Below are positions 10,178-19,587 of a stretch of DNA of 64,000 nucleotides, one piece after another. The position numbers and the translations under genes are program-made. Below the pieces are notes generated by a model, which did no database searches, had not been told where the DNA came from, and saw nothing but the letters and a program-made list of their open reading frames with translations. The DNA lies in assembly GCA_902729415.1 (NCBI GenBank), contig CACVCF010000112.1:186001-250000 (forward strand), read 5' to 3'. The DNA comes from Terasakiella magnetica (GTDB lineage: Bacteria; Pseudomonadota; Alphaproteobacteria; Rhodospirillales; Magnetospirillaceae). Position 1 is the first letter of the stretch. Each line of letters begins with the position of its first letter.

Positions 10178-10642
10178 ATGGACACATCCGTCAACGACCA
10201 GGGCAAGGTCATCGACATCAACCGGATCATCGCCATGATCCCGCATCGCTATCCGTTCCTGATGGTGGATCGGGTAGTCAAGGTGGTGCCCAACGAAAGT
10301 GCCGTGGGCATCAAGAACGTCACCATCAATGAACCGTTCTTTCAGGGCCACTTTCCCTCACGTCCGGTTTTTCCGGGCGTACTGATCGTTGAGTCCATGG
10401 CCCAGACCGCCGCTGTGCTGGTGGTCGAGACCTTGGGGCCGTCGGCCGAGGGCAAGCTGGTCTATTTCATGAGTGTCGAGAACTGCCGTTTCCGCAAGCC
10501 GGTGGGGCCGGGCGATCAACTGCACATTCATGTGTTCAAGGAGCGTAGCCGGGGCAATGTCTGGAAATTCCGGGCCGAAGCCAAGGTTGACGATATTCTG
10601 GTCGCGGAAGCGACGTATGCCGCCATGATTTTGGATCAGTAA
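10178..10642 (+). CDS. fabZ: 3-hydroxyacyl-ACP dehydratase FabZ
   Basis: FabZ dehydrates beta-hydroxyacyl-ACP in fatty acid elongation and competes with LpxA/LpxD for the hydroxyacyl-ACP pool, which explains its place in this cluster. I chose ATG 10178 because AAGGCAGGA precedes it; an upstream in-frame TTG at 10157 has no such site. The 154-residue hotdog-fold protein shows [13 protein letters not shown] and [20 protein letters not shown], containing the catalytic His and Glu. Its stop codon overlaps the lpxA ATG (TAATG), so translation is probably coupled. Confidence 0.96.
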   Translation: MDTSVNDQGKVIDINRIIAMIPHRYPFLMVDRVVKVVPNESAVGIKNVTINEPFFQGHFPSRPVFPGVLIVESMAQTAAVLVVETLGPSAEGKLVYFMSVENCRFRKPVGPGDQLHIHVFKERSRGNVWKFRAEAKVDDILVAEATYAAMILDQ

Positions 10643-11439
10643 TGACCAATATACACCCCACAGCCATCATTGATGCCAAGGCGGAAGTTGCCGACTCGGC
10701 CATTATCGGTCCCTTTTGCGTCGTCGGTCCCGATGTGCGACTGGGAGAATCCGTGGAACTGGTTTCCCATGTAGCCGTTGCCGGACGCACCAGCATTGGC
10801 GACGGAACACGGATTTTTCCCTTCGCCTCCATCGGCCATCGTCCCCAAGATCTGAAATACAAGGGTGAACCCTCCACCTTGGAGGTCGGTCGCAATAATC
10901 AGATCCGTGAGCACGTCACCATGAATCCCGGCACCGAGGGCGGCGGTATGCTGACCAAGGTCGGCGACAATTGCCTGTTCATGGCCAGCGCCCATGTGGC
11001 GCATGACTGTATTCTCGGAGACGGGGTGATCATGGCTAATAACGCCACCCTGGCGGGCCATGTGACGGTGGGCGAATACGCCTTCCTGGGGGGGCTGTCG
11101 GCGGTGCATCAGTTCGTGCGGATCGGCAAGCATGCCATGATCGGCGGCATGTCGGGCGTCGAGGCCGATGTCATTCCCTTCGGCATGGTGATCGGTAACC
11201 GCGCCTATCTGAATGGTCTGAATATTGTCGGGTTGAAGCGCCGCGGCTTCTCGCGCGACGATATCCATACCCTGAGGAACGCCTATCGCCTGCTGTTTGC
11301 CCAGGAGGGCACCTTGCAGGAGCGCCTCAGCGATGTGGAGGAGCAGTTCAAGGCCAATGCCGTAGTGATGGAGATCGTGGAATTCATCCGCTCGGATTCG
11401 TCGCGCTCGCTCAGCACCCCCAAGGGTGATGCGTCCTAA
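10642..11439 (+). CDS. lpxA: Acyl-ACP--UDP-N-acetylglucosamine O-acyltransferase
   Basis: LpxA catalyses the first step of lipid A synthesis, 3-O-acylation of UDP-GlcNAc. The 265-residue protein matches the E. coli length (262). It is a hexapeptide-repeat beta helix (about 1-190) with a C-terminal helical domain. The catalytic His is in ASAHVAHDC near residue 115-122. The start overlaps the fabZ stop and the end overlaps the lpxI start, so fabZ-lpxA-lpxI-lpxB reads as one tightly coupled unit. Confidence 0.97.
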   Translation: MTNIHPTAIIDAKAEVADSAIIGPFCVVGPDVRLGESVELVSHVAVAGRTSIGDGTRIFPFASIGHRPQDLKYKGEPSTLEVGRNNQIREHVTMNPGTEGGGMLTKVGDNCLFMASAHVAHDCILGDGVIMANNATLAGHVTVGEYAFLGGLSAVHQFVRIGKHAMIGGMSGVEADVIPFGMVIGNRAYLNGLNIVGLKRRGFSRDDIHTLRNAYRLLFAQEGTLQERLSDVEEQFKANAVVMEIVEFIRSDSSRSLSTPKGDAS

Positions 11440-12250
11440 ACTTGGCATTATCGCGGGCGGAGGCGAGCTGCCTGGGCTTGCCGCCGCCGCCTGCCGGGCC
11501 GAGGGGCGGCCTTTCCATATTCTGGCCTTGTCCGGGCACGCCGATCCCAAGGTGATCAGCGATTGCCCGCAGGACTGGATCCGGCTGGGTGAGGCCGGGA
11601 CCGGCTTTGAACTTCTCCGCAAGGCGGGCGTCTCTGAGGTCATGATGATCGGCCCGGTGCGGCGTCCAACCATCAGCGAGCTTGCCCCTGATTTCCGGAC
11701 CGCCCGTTTTTTCGCCAAGGTTGGCCTCAAAGCCCTGGGTGATGACGGCCTGCTGCGTGCCGTTATCACTGAACTGGAAAACGAAGGCTTTCAGGTGGTG
11801 GGCATCGATCAGGTTCTCGACGATTGTCTCGCCATTGCCGGACTCTATGGTCGTCTTGCCCCCGATGCGCAGGCCGAGGCCGATATCCGCCGCGCCATCG
11901 AGGTGGCCAAGGGCTTGGGAGCGCTGGATGTGGGCCAAGCGGTGGTGGTGCAACAGGGGATCGTGCTGGGGGTCGAAGCCATCGAAGGCACCGACCGGCT
12001 GCTGCGGCGCTGCGGCGAGTTGGCGCGCGACGGAGTGGGCGGGGTTCTGGTCAAGGTCCGAAAGCCTGCCCAGGACCGCCGTATCGACCTTCCCACCATC
12101 GGACCGGAGACCCTGCGCGAGGCCGCCGCTGCGGGCTTGCGCGGGATAGCGGTGGAAGCCGGGGGCGCCCTGGTGCTGGGGCGGGCGGCCATGGCCGTGG
12201 AGGCCGACCGGCTGGGCCTGTTCCTGGTGGGGGTCGAGCCGCCGTCATGA
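11429..12250 (+). CDS. lpxI: UDP-2,3-diacylglucosamine pyrophosphatase, LpxI type
   Basis: LpxI (formerly DUF1009) cleaves UDP-2,3-diacylglucosamine to lipid X and UMP. It replaces the unrelated LpxH in alphaproteobacteria. The product is about 273 residues, close to characterised LpxI. It starts with the family N terminus KLGIIAGGGELP and contains MMIGPVRRP near 75, GDDGLLRAV near 107 and VKVRKPAQDRRIDLPTIG near 210. ATG 11429 and GTG 11426 are adjacent possible starts. Both overlap the end of lpxA by about 11-14 bases. The gene ends in an ATGA overlap with lpxB. Confidence 0.95.
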   Translation: MRPKLGIIAGGGELPGLAAAACRAEGRPFHILALSGHADPKVISDCPQDWIRLGEAGTGFELLRKAGVSEVMMIGPVRRPTISELAPDFRTARFFAKVGLKALGDDGLLRAVITELENEGFQVVGIDQVLDDCLAIAGLYGRLAPDAQAEADIRRAIEVAKGLGALDVGQAVVVQQGIVLGVEAIEGTDRLLRRCGELARDGVGGVLVKVRKPAQDRRIDLPTIGPETLREAAAAGLRGIAVEAGGALVLGRAAMAVEADRLGLFLVGVEPPS

Positions 12251-13422
12251 CGGAACCGCTTCTGATCTACATCATCGCCGGTGAGCCGTCGGGCGATCTG
12301 CTGGGGGGGCGGCTGATGGCCGCGCTTCGGCAGCGGAGCGGCGGTCAGGTCCGGTTTGCCGGGATCGGCGGCGAATCCATGCGCGACGAAGGTCTGGACA
12401 GCCTGTTTCCCATGACCGAGCTATCGGTGATGGGGCTGGTGGAGGTGGTGCCGCGCATTCCCGCCATTCTGCGGCGGGTGAAGCAGACTCTTTGTGATAT
12501 CGAAACAAAGTGCCCGGCCGCCGTGATCACTATCGATTCCTGGGGCTTTACCGGACGCATTCACGGCGGGCTGAAGAAGGCGGGATCAAACATTCCCCGC
12601 ATCCACTACGTGGCCCCCATGGTCTGGGCCTGGAAGTCGGGCCGAACCAAGACCCTGGCCCGGGTTCTCGACCTGCTGCTGACCCTGCTGCCCAATGAAC
12701 CGGCGTGGTTTGAAAAGGAAGGGCTGAGAGCGCTCCATGTCGGCCATCCGGTTATCGAGGGAGGGGCGGGCAACGGCGATGGCGCCGCCTTCCGCCGCCG
12801 CCATGGCATTGCCGCCGATACCAAAGTGCTGTGCGTCCTGCCCGGCAGCCGTCATTCCGAAACCGCCAAACTGTTGGGGCCGTTCGCCAAAACCCTGGGG
12901 CTGCTGGCGGCGCGGGTTGCGGGTTTGACGGTGGTGGTGCCGACGGTGGAAACCGTGGCTGAGGAGGTCACCCGTGCCGCCGCCACGTGGCCGGTGCCGT
13001 CGCTGGTGATCCGAGGCGCGGCGGAGAAATATGATGCCTTTGCCGCCTGCGACGTCGCTCTGGCCGCTTCGGGCACAGTGGCCCTGGAACTGGCCATGGC
13101 CGGGCTTCCAGCGGTGATCACCTACAAGGTTTCCAGGCTTTCGGCCTTTGTTGCCACCCGCTTCCTCGGGCTCAGTCTAAAATTCGTTACCCTGGTCAAT
13201 ATTCTGGTGGACCGGGCGGTCATGCCGGAATTGCTGCAAGATGATTGTCGCCCGAATAAATTGGCCGAGGCGGTGGAGCATCTGCTGAACGATCCCGTCG
13301 CCTGTGACGCCCAGGTGGCGGGGGCCCGCCATGCCCTGGAAAAATTGGGATTGGGCGGCGAAAGCCCCAGCGGCCGTGCCGCAGATGCGGTCTTGGCTTT
13401 TATCAAGGAGAGACGACCATGA
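12247..13422 (+). CDS. lpxB: Lipid-A-disaccharide synthase
   Basis: LpxB joins lipid X to UDP-2,3-diacylglucosamine to form the lipid A disaccharide at the inner membrane. The 391-residue GT19 protein begins at ATG 12247, inside the lpxI stop (ATGA), and opens with [16 protein letters not shown]. Further family marks are the [15 protein letters not shown] block near 117, [10 protein letters not shown] near 195 and [16 protein letters not shown] near 275. An open frame extends further upstream but overlaps lpxI and is not used. A glyoxalase gene follows with another 4-base overlap. Confidence 0.97.
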   Translation: MTEPLLIYIIAGEPSGDLLGGRLMAALRQRSGGQVRFAGIGGESMRDEGLDSLFPMTELSVMGLVEVVPRIPAILRRVKQTLCDIETKCPAAVITIDSWGFTGRIHGGLKKAGSNIPRIHYVAPMVWAWKSGRTKTLARVLDLLLTLLPNEPAWFEKEGLRALHVGHPVIEGGAGNGDGAAFRRRHGIAADTKVLCVLPGSRHSETAKLLGPFAKTLGLLAARVAGLTVVVPTVETVAEEVTRAAATWPVPSLVIRGAAEKYDAFAACDVALAASGTVALELAMAGLPAVITYKVSRLSAFVATRFLGLSLKFVTLVNILVDRAVMPELLQDDCRPNKLAEAVEHLLNDPVACDAQVAGARHALEKLGLGGESPSGRAADAVLAFIKERRP

Positions 13423-13826
13423 CCAAGGACTCGGCATCGGAATGGCGGTTGTTGCACACCATGATCCGGGTGGGCGATCTTGACCGCTCGGTCGATTTTT
13501 ATACCCGTCTATTGGGGATGAAGCTGCTGCGGCGCCAGGATTTCCCCGAGGGGCGCTTTACCCTGGCCTTCGTGGGCTATGGCGACGAGGCTGATCAGGC
13601 CGTGATCGAATTGACCCACAACTGGGATACGGCCCGCTATGACATCGGCAGCGGCTTTGGCCATCTGGCCTTGGGTGTCGCCGATATTTACGGTGCCTGT
13701 TCCCGGCTGGATGCGGCGGGAGCAAAGATAGTCCGGGCGCCCGGCCCCATGAAGCATGGGTCCACCGTTATTGCTTTTGTCGAGGATCCTGATGGGTACA
13801 AGATCGAGCTGATCGAACGGCATTGA
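13419..13826 (+). CDS. gloA: Lactoylglutathione lyase (glyoxalase I)
   Basis: Glyoxalase I isomerises the methylglyoxal-glutathione hemithioacetal to S-lactoylglutathione. The 135-residue length equals E. coli GloA. The four expected metal ligands are visible as His13, Glu64, His82 and Glu130, in [26 protein letters not shown] and YKIELIE. The short, insertion-free form suggests the nickel/cobalt class (inference). The ATG overlaps the lpxB stop by four bases, so it appears to be carried on the lipid A operon although its function is unrelated. Confidence 0.92.
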   Translation: MTKDSASEWRLLHTMIRVGDLDRSVDFYTRLLGMKLLRRQDFPEGRFTLAFVGYGDEADQAVIELTHNWDTARYDIGSGFGHLALGVADIYGACSRLDAAGAKIVRAPGPMKHGSTVIAFVEDPDGYKIELIERH

Positions 13827-13851
13827 TTGACTGATAAGTATTGGCTATACC
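13823..13851 (+). promoter_or_regulatory. Probable promoter for the hpnI-like gene
   Basis: TTGATT (13823-13828) and TATACC (13846-13851) lie 17 bases apart, directly after gloA. This predicts a transcript start near 13858 and favours translation from ATG 13904 over the in-frame TTG at 13841. Judged by eye. Confidence 0.4.
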
Positions 13852-13903
13852 TTGCCCAATATTTTTCAGGGCGCAAGGCTGGGGGTCAGTCACGTTGTTT
13901 GGA

Positions 13904-15040
13904 ATGCCCATCGGAAGCTTATTGCAGATATTTTTAAGCTTGGCCGGAATTAGCTTTTTGGTGCTTTGCCTGCGTACTATTCTCTCATTCCGAGAGGCGG
14001 GCTTGGCGGCGGCATCGGAGAATCTCCCCCCACTCTCCATTCTAAAGCCTTTGTGCGGCGACGAACCCCGACTTTACGAATGCCTGCATTCATTCTGTGC
14101 CCAGGATTATCCCGAATTCCAGATCGTTTTTGGAGTCCGAGAGGATGACGACCCCGCCGTGGCGGTGGTCGAACGCCTGAAGGCAGACTTTCCCCACCGC
14201 GACATTCAACTGGTCTGCGACGGCCATGTTCACGGCGCCAATCTCAAGATCAGCAACGTCATGAATATCATGGCACAGTGCCGCCATGATCTGCTGATGG
14301 TGTCCGACAGCGATGTCGAGATCGCGCCCGGCCATTTCCGCGCCATGGCCACCGAAATGACCGAGCCCAATGTGGCGGCGGTGTCGTGTCTCTATAAAGG
14401 AGCGGCGGCGGTTCCTGGCCAGATTGCTGCCTTGGGTGCCATGAACATCAATCATTGGATCGTGCCGTCGGTGCTGCTGGATGTCGCCATGAATGGCATT
14501 GCCCCTACTCTAGGGCCGGTGCTGATGCTGCGGCGCGAGGCTTTGGATAAGATCGGCGGCTTCAAAGTGGTGGCCGACCACCTCGCCGAGGATCACGAAA
14601 TCGGCATCCTGCTGCACAAGGTCGGGTTTGAAACCCGGCTCAGTCACAGTACCATTGATACCATGGTGACCGAGACGAGCCTTGGTGCCCTGATCCGCCA
14701 CGAGGTGCGTTGGGCCCATACCGTCCGTGCCGTGCGGCCCACCGACTTCCTGCTTTCCGCCGTGACGTGGTCACTGCCCGTCATGCTGGCGCTGCACGCC
14801 TTCTTTCCCACCCTGGTGGGAGGCGTGCTGCTGGGCCTTTACGTCATGCTGCGTCTTGCCCTGCACCGGGTGTTGCTGGCGCGGTTCCACTTTGCCTCGC
14901 CCATGTCGGGCTGGCTGGTGCTGCCGCGCGAATGCCTGTGCTTTTTCGTCTGGCTGATCAGTCTGTTCAGCCGCGCTGTTGTCTGGCGCGGCCACCCCTT
15001 CAGGCTTCTGCCGGGCGGTCGTTTGGTGCCGCTGGAATAG
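13904..15040 (+). CDS. hpnI: Ceramide-glucosyltransferase-like GT2/GT21 enzyme, HpnI type
   Basis: HpnI-family enzymes transfer an N-acetylhexosamine to bacteriohopanetetrol in composite hopanoid synthesis. The 378-residue membrane protein has an N-terminal helix (about 5-25) and a glycosyltransferase domain. The latter shows [25 protein letters not shown] (DxD), [11 protein letters not shown] and [12 protein letters not shown] (the RW motif). Two or three C-terminal membrane segments follow. No other hpn genes are in the window, so a sphingolipid or other lipid acceptor is possible. The last 41 bases overlap trmFO on the other strand. Confidence 0.78.
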   Translation: MPIGSLLQIFLSLAGISFLVLCLRTILSFREAGLAAASENLPPLSILKPLCGDEPRLYECLHSFCAQDYPEFQIVFGVREDDDPAVAVVERLKADFPHRDIQLVCDGHVHGANLKISNVMNIMAQCRHDLLMVSDSDVEIAPGHFRAMATEMTEPNVAAVSCLYKGAAAVPGQIAALGAMNINHWIVPSVLLDVAMNGIAPTLGPVLMLRREALDKIGGFKVVADHLAEDHEIGILLHKVGFETRLSHSTIDTMVTETSLGALIRHEVRWAHTVRAVRPTDFLLSAVTWSLPVMLALHAFFPTLVGGVLLGLYVMLRLALHRVLLARFHFASPMSGWLVLPRECLCFFVWLISLFSRAVVWRGHPFRLLPGGRLVPLE

Positions 15041-16370
15041 AGGCCAGCCACGGCGCCAGATCTTCCCGTGCCCGCATGGAATAGAGTTTTTTACGGTCGC
15101 GGCCCTTGATTTTCTTTCCTTTTTCGTCGCGCTCGGGCGGGGGCGGAAACAGGCCGAAATTGATGTTCATGGGCTGATAGGTATCGGCATGGCCACCGCC
15201 TGTGACATGGGCGAGCAGGGCGCCGAGCGCGGTGGTCTGAGCGGGCGGCGCCAAATCACGGCCCAGAGTTTCGGCGGCACAGAACAGGCCGGACAACAAT
15301 CCGATGGCGGCACTTTCCACATAGCCTTCACAGCCGGTTACCTGGCCTGCCAGCCGCAGACGCGGTTGAGCCTTGAGGCGAAGGGTGGCGTCAAGCACGC
15401 GCGGTCCATTGACGAAGGTGTTGCGGTGCAGGCCGCCCAGGCGAGCAAATTCGGCCTGTTCCAGGCCGGGGATCGAGCGGAAGATGCGCGTTTGTTCGCC
15501 ATGGCGCAGCTTGGTTTGAAAGCCCACCAGATTATAGAGGGTGCCGAGGGCGTTATCTTGGCGCAATTGCACCACGGCAAAGGGCTTGGGGCCGTTAGGG
15601 TCGGTCAGGCCCACCGGCTTCATGGGGCCGAAGGCCAGGGTCTCGCGGCCACGCTCGGCCATCACTTCGATGGGCAGGCAACCCTCGAAGTAGGGTGTAT
15701 CCTTCTCCCAGTCATGGAACTGCACCTTGTCGCCGCTGACCAGGGCATCGACGAAGGCGTAATACTGGTCCCGCGACAGGGGGCAGTTGATGTAATCGGA
15801 GCCGGTGCCCTTGTCATAGCGTGACTGGAACCATGCACGGGAGAAATCGATGCTCTCCTTGGTGACGATGGGGGCGATGGCGTCGAAGAAGGACAGCGAA
15901 TCCTCGCCGGTCACCGTCTTCAGGGCTTCGGCCATGGCGGGGGAGGTTAGGGGGCCGGTGGCGATGATCACCCGCTCCCAGTCTTCGGGCGGCAGACCCG
16001 CCACTTCCTCGCGCCGGATGGTGATGAGGGGATGATCCTCCAGCGCCTTTTGAATGGCGGCGGAAAACCCGTCACGGTCCACCGCCAGCGCACCGCCCGC
16101 CGGAACCTTGTGGGCATCGGCGGTGGTTAGGATCAACGAGCCGGAGCGGCGCATTTCCTCGTGCAGCAGACCGACGGCGTTGTACTCGGCATCGTCGGAG
16201 CGCAGGGAGTTGGAGCAAACCAGCTCGGCCAGACCATCGGTCTGGTGAGCGGGGGTGGTGCGAATCGGCCGCATCTCGTGCAGCACGACGGCAATCCCGG
16301 CGCGGGCGAGCTGCCAGGCGGCTTCCGACCCGGCAAGGCCTCCGCCGATCACATGAACGGTTTCAGTCAT
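15000..16370 (-). CDS. trmFO: tRNA (uracil-54) methyltransferase, folate/FAD-dependent
   Basis: TrmFO makes ribothymidine 54 in the T loop of tRNA using methylenetetrahydrofolate and FADH2. The 456-residue protein starts with the FAD-binding [14 protein letters not shown]. It has [25 protein letters not shown], which contains a conserved Cys, and the C-terminal [21 protein letters not shown] block. Length is typical. The gene is convergent with the hpnI-like gene, and their 3' ends overlap by 41 bases. Confidence 0.96.
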   Translation of the reverse strand: MTETVHVIGGGLAGSEAAWQLARAGIAVVLHEMRPIRTTPAHQTDGLAELVCSNSLRSDDAEYNAVGLLHEEMRRSGSLILTTADAHKVPAGGALAVDRDGFSAAIQKALEDHPLITIRREEVAGLPPEDWERVIIATGPLTSPAMAEALKTVTGEDSLSFFDAIAPIVTKESIDFSRAWFQSRYDKGTGSDYINCPLSRDQYYAFVDALVSGDKVQFHDWEKDTPYFEGCLPIEVMAERGRETLAFGPMKPVGLTDPNGPKPFAVVQLRQDNALGTLYNLVGFQTKLRHGEQTRIFRSIPGLEQAEFARLGGLHRNTFVNGPRVLDATLRLKAQPRLRLAGQVTGCEGYVESAAIGLLSGLFCAAETLGRDLAPPAQTTALGALLAHVTGGGHADTYQPMNINFGLFPPPPERDEKGKKIKGRDRKKLYSMRAREDLAPWLASIPAAPNDRPAEA

Positions 16371-16414
16371 GGGGACGGAGATAAAGACTCCGGCCCCCGA
16401 AGTCCAGGCAAACC

Positions 16415-16681
16415 CTATTTTATGTGCTGAGAGGCTGCCAGTTGCGTCATCCAGCCAATGCCGTTATGGACCGATGACAGCGAACTGGCGCCGCTGATCG
16501 CCTTGGCCTTGGTGCCGCTGACATCGGCGCCGTTCTTGCTGTCGGGCATGTCCATAGGGCCGAAGGCATAGGACGAGAAGGCCGAGGCTGGCCCGGTCTT
16601 TTCGGGGCGGGTGGAGTGGCTGGCCGGTTGATCCTTGCGGTTCAGCAAGATGTGGCTGGGGGCACCGGTAAGAGTAGGCAT
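16415..16681 (-). CDS. Small hypothetical protein (88 aa)
   Basis: I do not recognise this protein. The ATG at 16681 is preceded at good spacing by GGAG, and the frame then runs 88 residues with codon use like its neighbours. It is polar, rich in Ser, Ala and Gly, with no signal peptide or membrane segment ([16 protein letters not shown] at the start). A longer in-frame extension to 16825 has no ribosome site. It is divergent from the DUF4170 gene and lies 44 bases before trmFO in the same direction, so it may be co-transcribed with it. Confidence 0.55.
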   Translation of the reverse strand: MPTLTGAPSHILLNRKDQPASHSTRPEKTGPASAFSSYAFGPMDMPDSKNGADVSGTKAKAISGASSLSSVHNGIGWMTQLAASQHIK

Positions 16682-16875
16682 GATCGATCTCCATGGGAGA
16701 GGTTTGCCAGGATCTATGCATGCGCCATGCCAAAGGGAAGTGGCTGAAATCCGCCATTTCAACCAGGACGAGGGCGGCAATATCTGCCCAGGGGATATGC
16801 AAGGAAGGACATTCCTTCCGGTCACACATTAGGGTATAAGCTGCCGCTACCCTTTAGAGTGGGAAAGAGACACCC

Positions 16876-17286
16876 ATGGCCAAGACCTATTACGTTGTCG
16901 GCGGGGAATACGCCGACACTTCCTTTTCCGTGATCGCCCCCGGCCATACCGAAGAGCGCTTCGGTCCGTTCGAGGAGCAGGAGGCGCATATCTGCTGGCG
17001 CGCCCTGACCGGCAAGTCGGTGGATAACGCCATGGTCCGGTATTTCATCCGCCGTTCGACCGAGGAAGCCGCGGGCGAGGATTGGTATGTGGTCGGCGGC
17101 GAATATGCCGACGGTACCTTTCAGACCATGGCGTCCGGCCGCAAACCGGAAGTGCACGGCCCCTTCAGCCGCAAGGATGCCTTGGACACATGGCGGTCAT
17201 TGACCGGCAAGACCGTGGACAGCGCCCTGACCCGCTTTGACCTGTTCACCGGTGAAGAGATGAAGCGCCGCGCCACAGCAAACTGA
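16876..17286 (+). CDS. Tandem-duplicated DUF4170 protein
   Basis: The 136-residue protein consists of two copies of one ~62-residue unit. Copy one (about 4-60) has YYVVGGEYADTSF, GPF and CWRALTGKSVDNAMVRYF. Copy two (about 70-127) has WYVVGGEYADGTF, GPF and TWRSLTGKTVDSALTRF. DUF4170 proteins are short alphaproteobacterial proteins of unknown function, normally one unit long. The start ATG 16876 follows GGGAAAGAGAC. There is no signal peptide, so it is probably cytoplasmic. The duplication is visible directly; the family name is from memory. Confidence 0.8.
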   Translation: MAKTYYVVGGEYADTSFSVIAPGHTEERFGPFEEQEAHICWRALTGKSVDNAMVRYFIRRSTEEAAGEDWYVVGGEYADGTFQTMASGRKPEVHGPFSRKDALDTWRSLTGKTVDSALTRFDLFTGEEMKRRATAN

Positions 17287-17373
17287 TATCCCTCTCATAT
17301 TTATTCGTGACTGGAAATGGGGGGGAGATCGCGCTATCTCCTCCCCAACCGTCACAGGATAAGGAGAGGTTTC

Positions 17374-17706
17374 GTGTCGCACTTTCCCAACAAATACCAC
17401 GCCTTCATCTGTACCCAGGCTCGGCCCGATGGCCATCCGCGTGGATGCTGCACCAGTCGGGGAGGCGGGAAGCCTCTGTTCGAGCGTCTGCTGGCCAAGG
17501 TCAGCGAGAAGAATTTGTGGGAAGCCGGTGTGAGCGTTGCGTCGTCCAGCTGCCTGGGCTTTTGCAAGCTCGGCCCCCTGATGGTGGTCTATCCCCAGGG
17601 CATTTGGTACAAGCTGGAAAGCGAGGCCGATGTGGATGAGGTGGTGGAGTCCCACTTCGCCAATGATAAGCCGGTGGAACGCCTGATGGTGGTTCCCAGC
17701 AAGTAA
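17374..17706 (+). CDS. Thioredoxin-like [2Fe-2S] ferredoxin
   Basis: The 110-residue protein has the cysteine pattern of the thioredoxin-fold 2Fe-2S ferredoxins (Azotobacter Shethna protein II / NuoE-like). Cys13 lies in AFICTQARPDGHPRGCC together with Cys25/Cys26, and Cys60 and Cys64 lie in CLGFCKLGP. Such proteins carry electrons or protect nitrogenase; which applies here cannot be told, and no partner lies nearby. GTG 17374 is chosen because AAGGAGAGGT precedes it perfectly; the longer frame from 17317 has no such site. A strong terminator follows. Confidence 0.88.
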   Translation: MSHFPNKYHAFICTQARPDGHPRGCCTSRGGGKPLFERLLAKVSEKNLWEAGVSVASSSCLGFCKLGPLMVVYPQGIWYKLESEADVDEVVESHFANDKPVERLMVVPSK

Positions 17707-17744
17707 TTCCGGCATCGGGGAGGGGCTTCCTCCTCAATGGCGAA

Positions 17745-17783
17745 GCGGGGGAGCGGCCGTTGGCTGCTCCCCCGCTGTTTTAT
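17745..17783 (+). terminator. Intrinsic terminator after the ferredoxin gene
   Basis: A perfect 10-bp stem, GCGGGGGAGC (17745-17754) with GCTCCCCCGC (17766-17775), is followed by TGTTTTAT. Confidence 0.85.
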
Positions 17784-17827
17784 GGTCTTATGGCCATTCC
17801 CGACAGGCCGCCTGCGAGTCCCCGATG

Positions 17828-18934
17828 TCAGGCGAACAGCGACAGCACCGCCCCGGTTTGCAGGGAGGCGTGGTTGTGGGATGGGGAATTGAGGGTGATG
17901 ATGTTGGGGGGGGTCGCCTCTTTGGCCACCACCGAACCGGTGGTGTCGATGTCGAGGAAATACGCCGCTCCCGCCTTGATCATCTCGGCCGCCTTCTGCA
18001 TCAACGGCCCCTTATCGCCCACATTGGGATAGGGCGCGGTTTTCAGGAATTTCGGGGTGATGTTCGCCGCAGTATTGGCCTTGGCGGAGATGATGCCGGT
18101 CGTCTTGTCGATTTCGAGATAGAAGGGGGTCTTCGCCTTGTCGAACACCATGGCGTCAGCCTTGTACTTTTCCGAAACATCGGTGGCTTCGATGGCGGCG
18201 GGAAGGCCTTCAACCGCTGCCCGCAGCTTGGTCTGCATGGAATAGGGCAGGTCGGTCATGGGGTCTTGGGTCTGGTCGATCGCCTGGAGCTGGCCCTTGG
18301 CATCCAGGGAGATCTTGAACGGGCGATGAGCATTCAGCATCTGGACGCCACTGGCTTCCCAGTTGTTCTCGGTCTTGGCCTGCGGCGGAAGCAGGAACGT
18401 CGCCACCGCGGTCAGGTCATCGGCGGCCCCGGCCAGCTTTTTCAGCCATTTGTCATTGGTCTGGTTGGCCTTGATCTTCTGGGCCATGGTCTGAACATCG
18501 TCGATGGCCCGAAGCAGCACCGCCTGTTGCTGCACATTATATTTGCTGAGATCGGCCTCGGCCTGGGCCTGGGCCTGCACCTGGCCCGCGGAATCAAGGG
18601 TAACCACCACCGGCTGGCCTTTGGCCATGAGATAGCCCGCAACCTTTTCCCACTCAGCCTTGGGTTGGTATGTTCCCGCCTTGATATAGGCCAGCCGTTG
18701 ACCGGCATTGGTATAAATGCCGTTCCTGGCCTGGGTGATGCGCTGTTCTTGTAAAATACCCTCGGTGGTTTTGGGGGTGGCGCTGCCATTACCCGCCAGA
18801 GCGCTGAAGAGCGCTTCCGTCCCATTGGACTGGACGTTGCCGCTGATGGCGTCGTAAAGGCCGTTGTCGGACCCGCCAAGCCCTTGAAGGAGGCTTATGG
18901 CCCCATAGCCCGATGAATTAATGCTGTTGACCAT
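17828..18934 (-). CDS. Unrecognised protein with four degenerate 'P-F-x-L-x-I-D-x-x-G' repeats
   Basis: I do not recognise this 368-residue protein. ATG 18934 is preceded by AAGGGG at 7 bases. The first 60 residues are Gly/Ser/Asn-rich and low in charge, without a signal peptide. The rest contains four related units centred near residues 104-124 (KGQPVVVTLDSAGQVQAQ), 201-222 (AHRPFKISLDAKGQLQAI), 266-287 (AKTPFYLEIDKTTGIISAKA) and 320-340 (AGAAYFLDIDTTGSVVAKEA). Each looks like a beta hairpin around an Asp-x-x-Gly turn. It is divergent from the short protein at 19218. A surface or appendage role is conceivable but unsupported. Confidence 0.7.
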   Translation of the reverse strand: MVNSINSSGYGAISLLQGLGGSDNGLYDAISGNVQSNGTEALFSALAGNGSATPKTTEGILQEQRITQARNGIYTNAGQRLAYIKAGTYQPKAEWEKVAGYLMAKGQPVVVTLDSAGQVQAQAQAEADLSKYNVQQQAVLLRAIDDVQTMAQKIKANQTNDKWLKKLAGAADDLTAVATFLLPPQAKTENNWEASGVQMLNAHRPFKISLDAKGQLQAIDQTQDPMTDLPYSMQTKLRAAVEGLPAAIEATDVSEKYKADAMVFDKAKTPFYLEIDKTTGIISAKANTAANITPKFLKTAPYPNVGDKGPLMQKAAEMIKAGAAYFLDIDTTGSVVAKEATPPNIITLNSPSHNHASLQTGAVLSLFA

Positions 18935-19145
18935 GACAAGCCCCTTTCTGATGGCTCGTGCCCTTGCGCCGACCCTCCCCGCCATTCGGATGGGCGAGGC
19001 GAAGACCGACAGGCTGACAACCTAGCAGCGGGCGCGTTCCACCCGCGATAGTCCTACACTTCCTGCCATAGTATTCCAAAACGCAGGCCAGATCAAAATA
19101 AATGCGCGGTGCCGCCCTTGTCGTGGGAAGGGGGCGCAGACGGTC

Positions 19146-19174
19146 TGGAAAATTTTCTGGGCATCTGCTAGAAT
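19146..19174 (+). promoter_or_regulatory. Possible promoter for the Ser/Thr-rich protein
   Basis: TGGAAA (19146-19151) and TAGAAT (19169-19174) are spaced by 17 bases, 44 bases before the ATG at 19218, within the 283-base divergent intergenic region 18935-19217. Judged by eye; nothing else stands out in that region. Confidence 0.35.
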
Positions 19175-19217
19175 TAGGAGTGTCTTAATATCCCACGTAC
19201 TGAAAGTGCTGGGTACG

Positions 19218-19556
19218 ATGAGTACGATCGGCCTCAACGGTATCACCGCCACCGTCTATGTCCCGACGAGTGCTTCTCAAAGCACCGGGACGTCGGCGAC
19301 CGAGGCCACGTCCACGTCGAACAAGACCGCTACCTCCACTTCCACATCGTCCAGCAGCAATTCCGCCATCTTCTACAGCAGTCCGGTGTTGGTGTTTGAT
19401 CCTGTGGGCGGCGCCATGGCATGGCAATACCGCGATACCTCTAGCGGTGACCCGCTGTATCAGTCGCCCAGCACCACCGCCCTTTTATACCGGCGTACCG
19501 CCGAGCGCGAACAATCGCAAAAGACGGTTGGCGGACAGGTGTCCGTCAGGGGGTGA
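19218..19556 (+). CDS. Ser/Thr-rich small protein, unknown
   Basis: This 112-residue protein starts at ATG 19218; an in-frame GTG at 19206 is an alternative. Residues about 20-50 are a low-complexity Ser/Thr run. It is followed by an ordered-looking block, PVLVFDPVGGAMAWQYRD through QSPSTTALLYRR. The second block loosely recalls the C terminus of FlaG-like flagellar proteins (a polar residue, then a Tyr-Arg-Asp and a Gln-x-Pro-Ser motif). That is a weak resemblance, and I assign no function. It converges on the parvulin gene. Confidence 0.6.
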   Translation: MSTIGLNGITATVYVPTSASQSTGTSATEATSTSNKTATSTSTSSSSNSAIFYSSPVLVFDPVGGAMAWQYRDTSSGDPLYQSPSTTALLYRRTAEREQSQKTVGGQVSVRG

Positions 19557-19587
19557 CCCTTATCCGCCAATCCTCAAAGCAGCCGGA

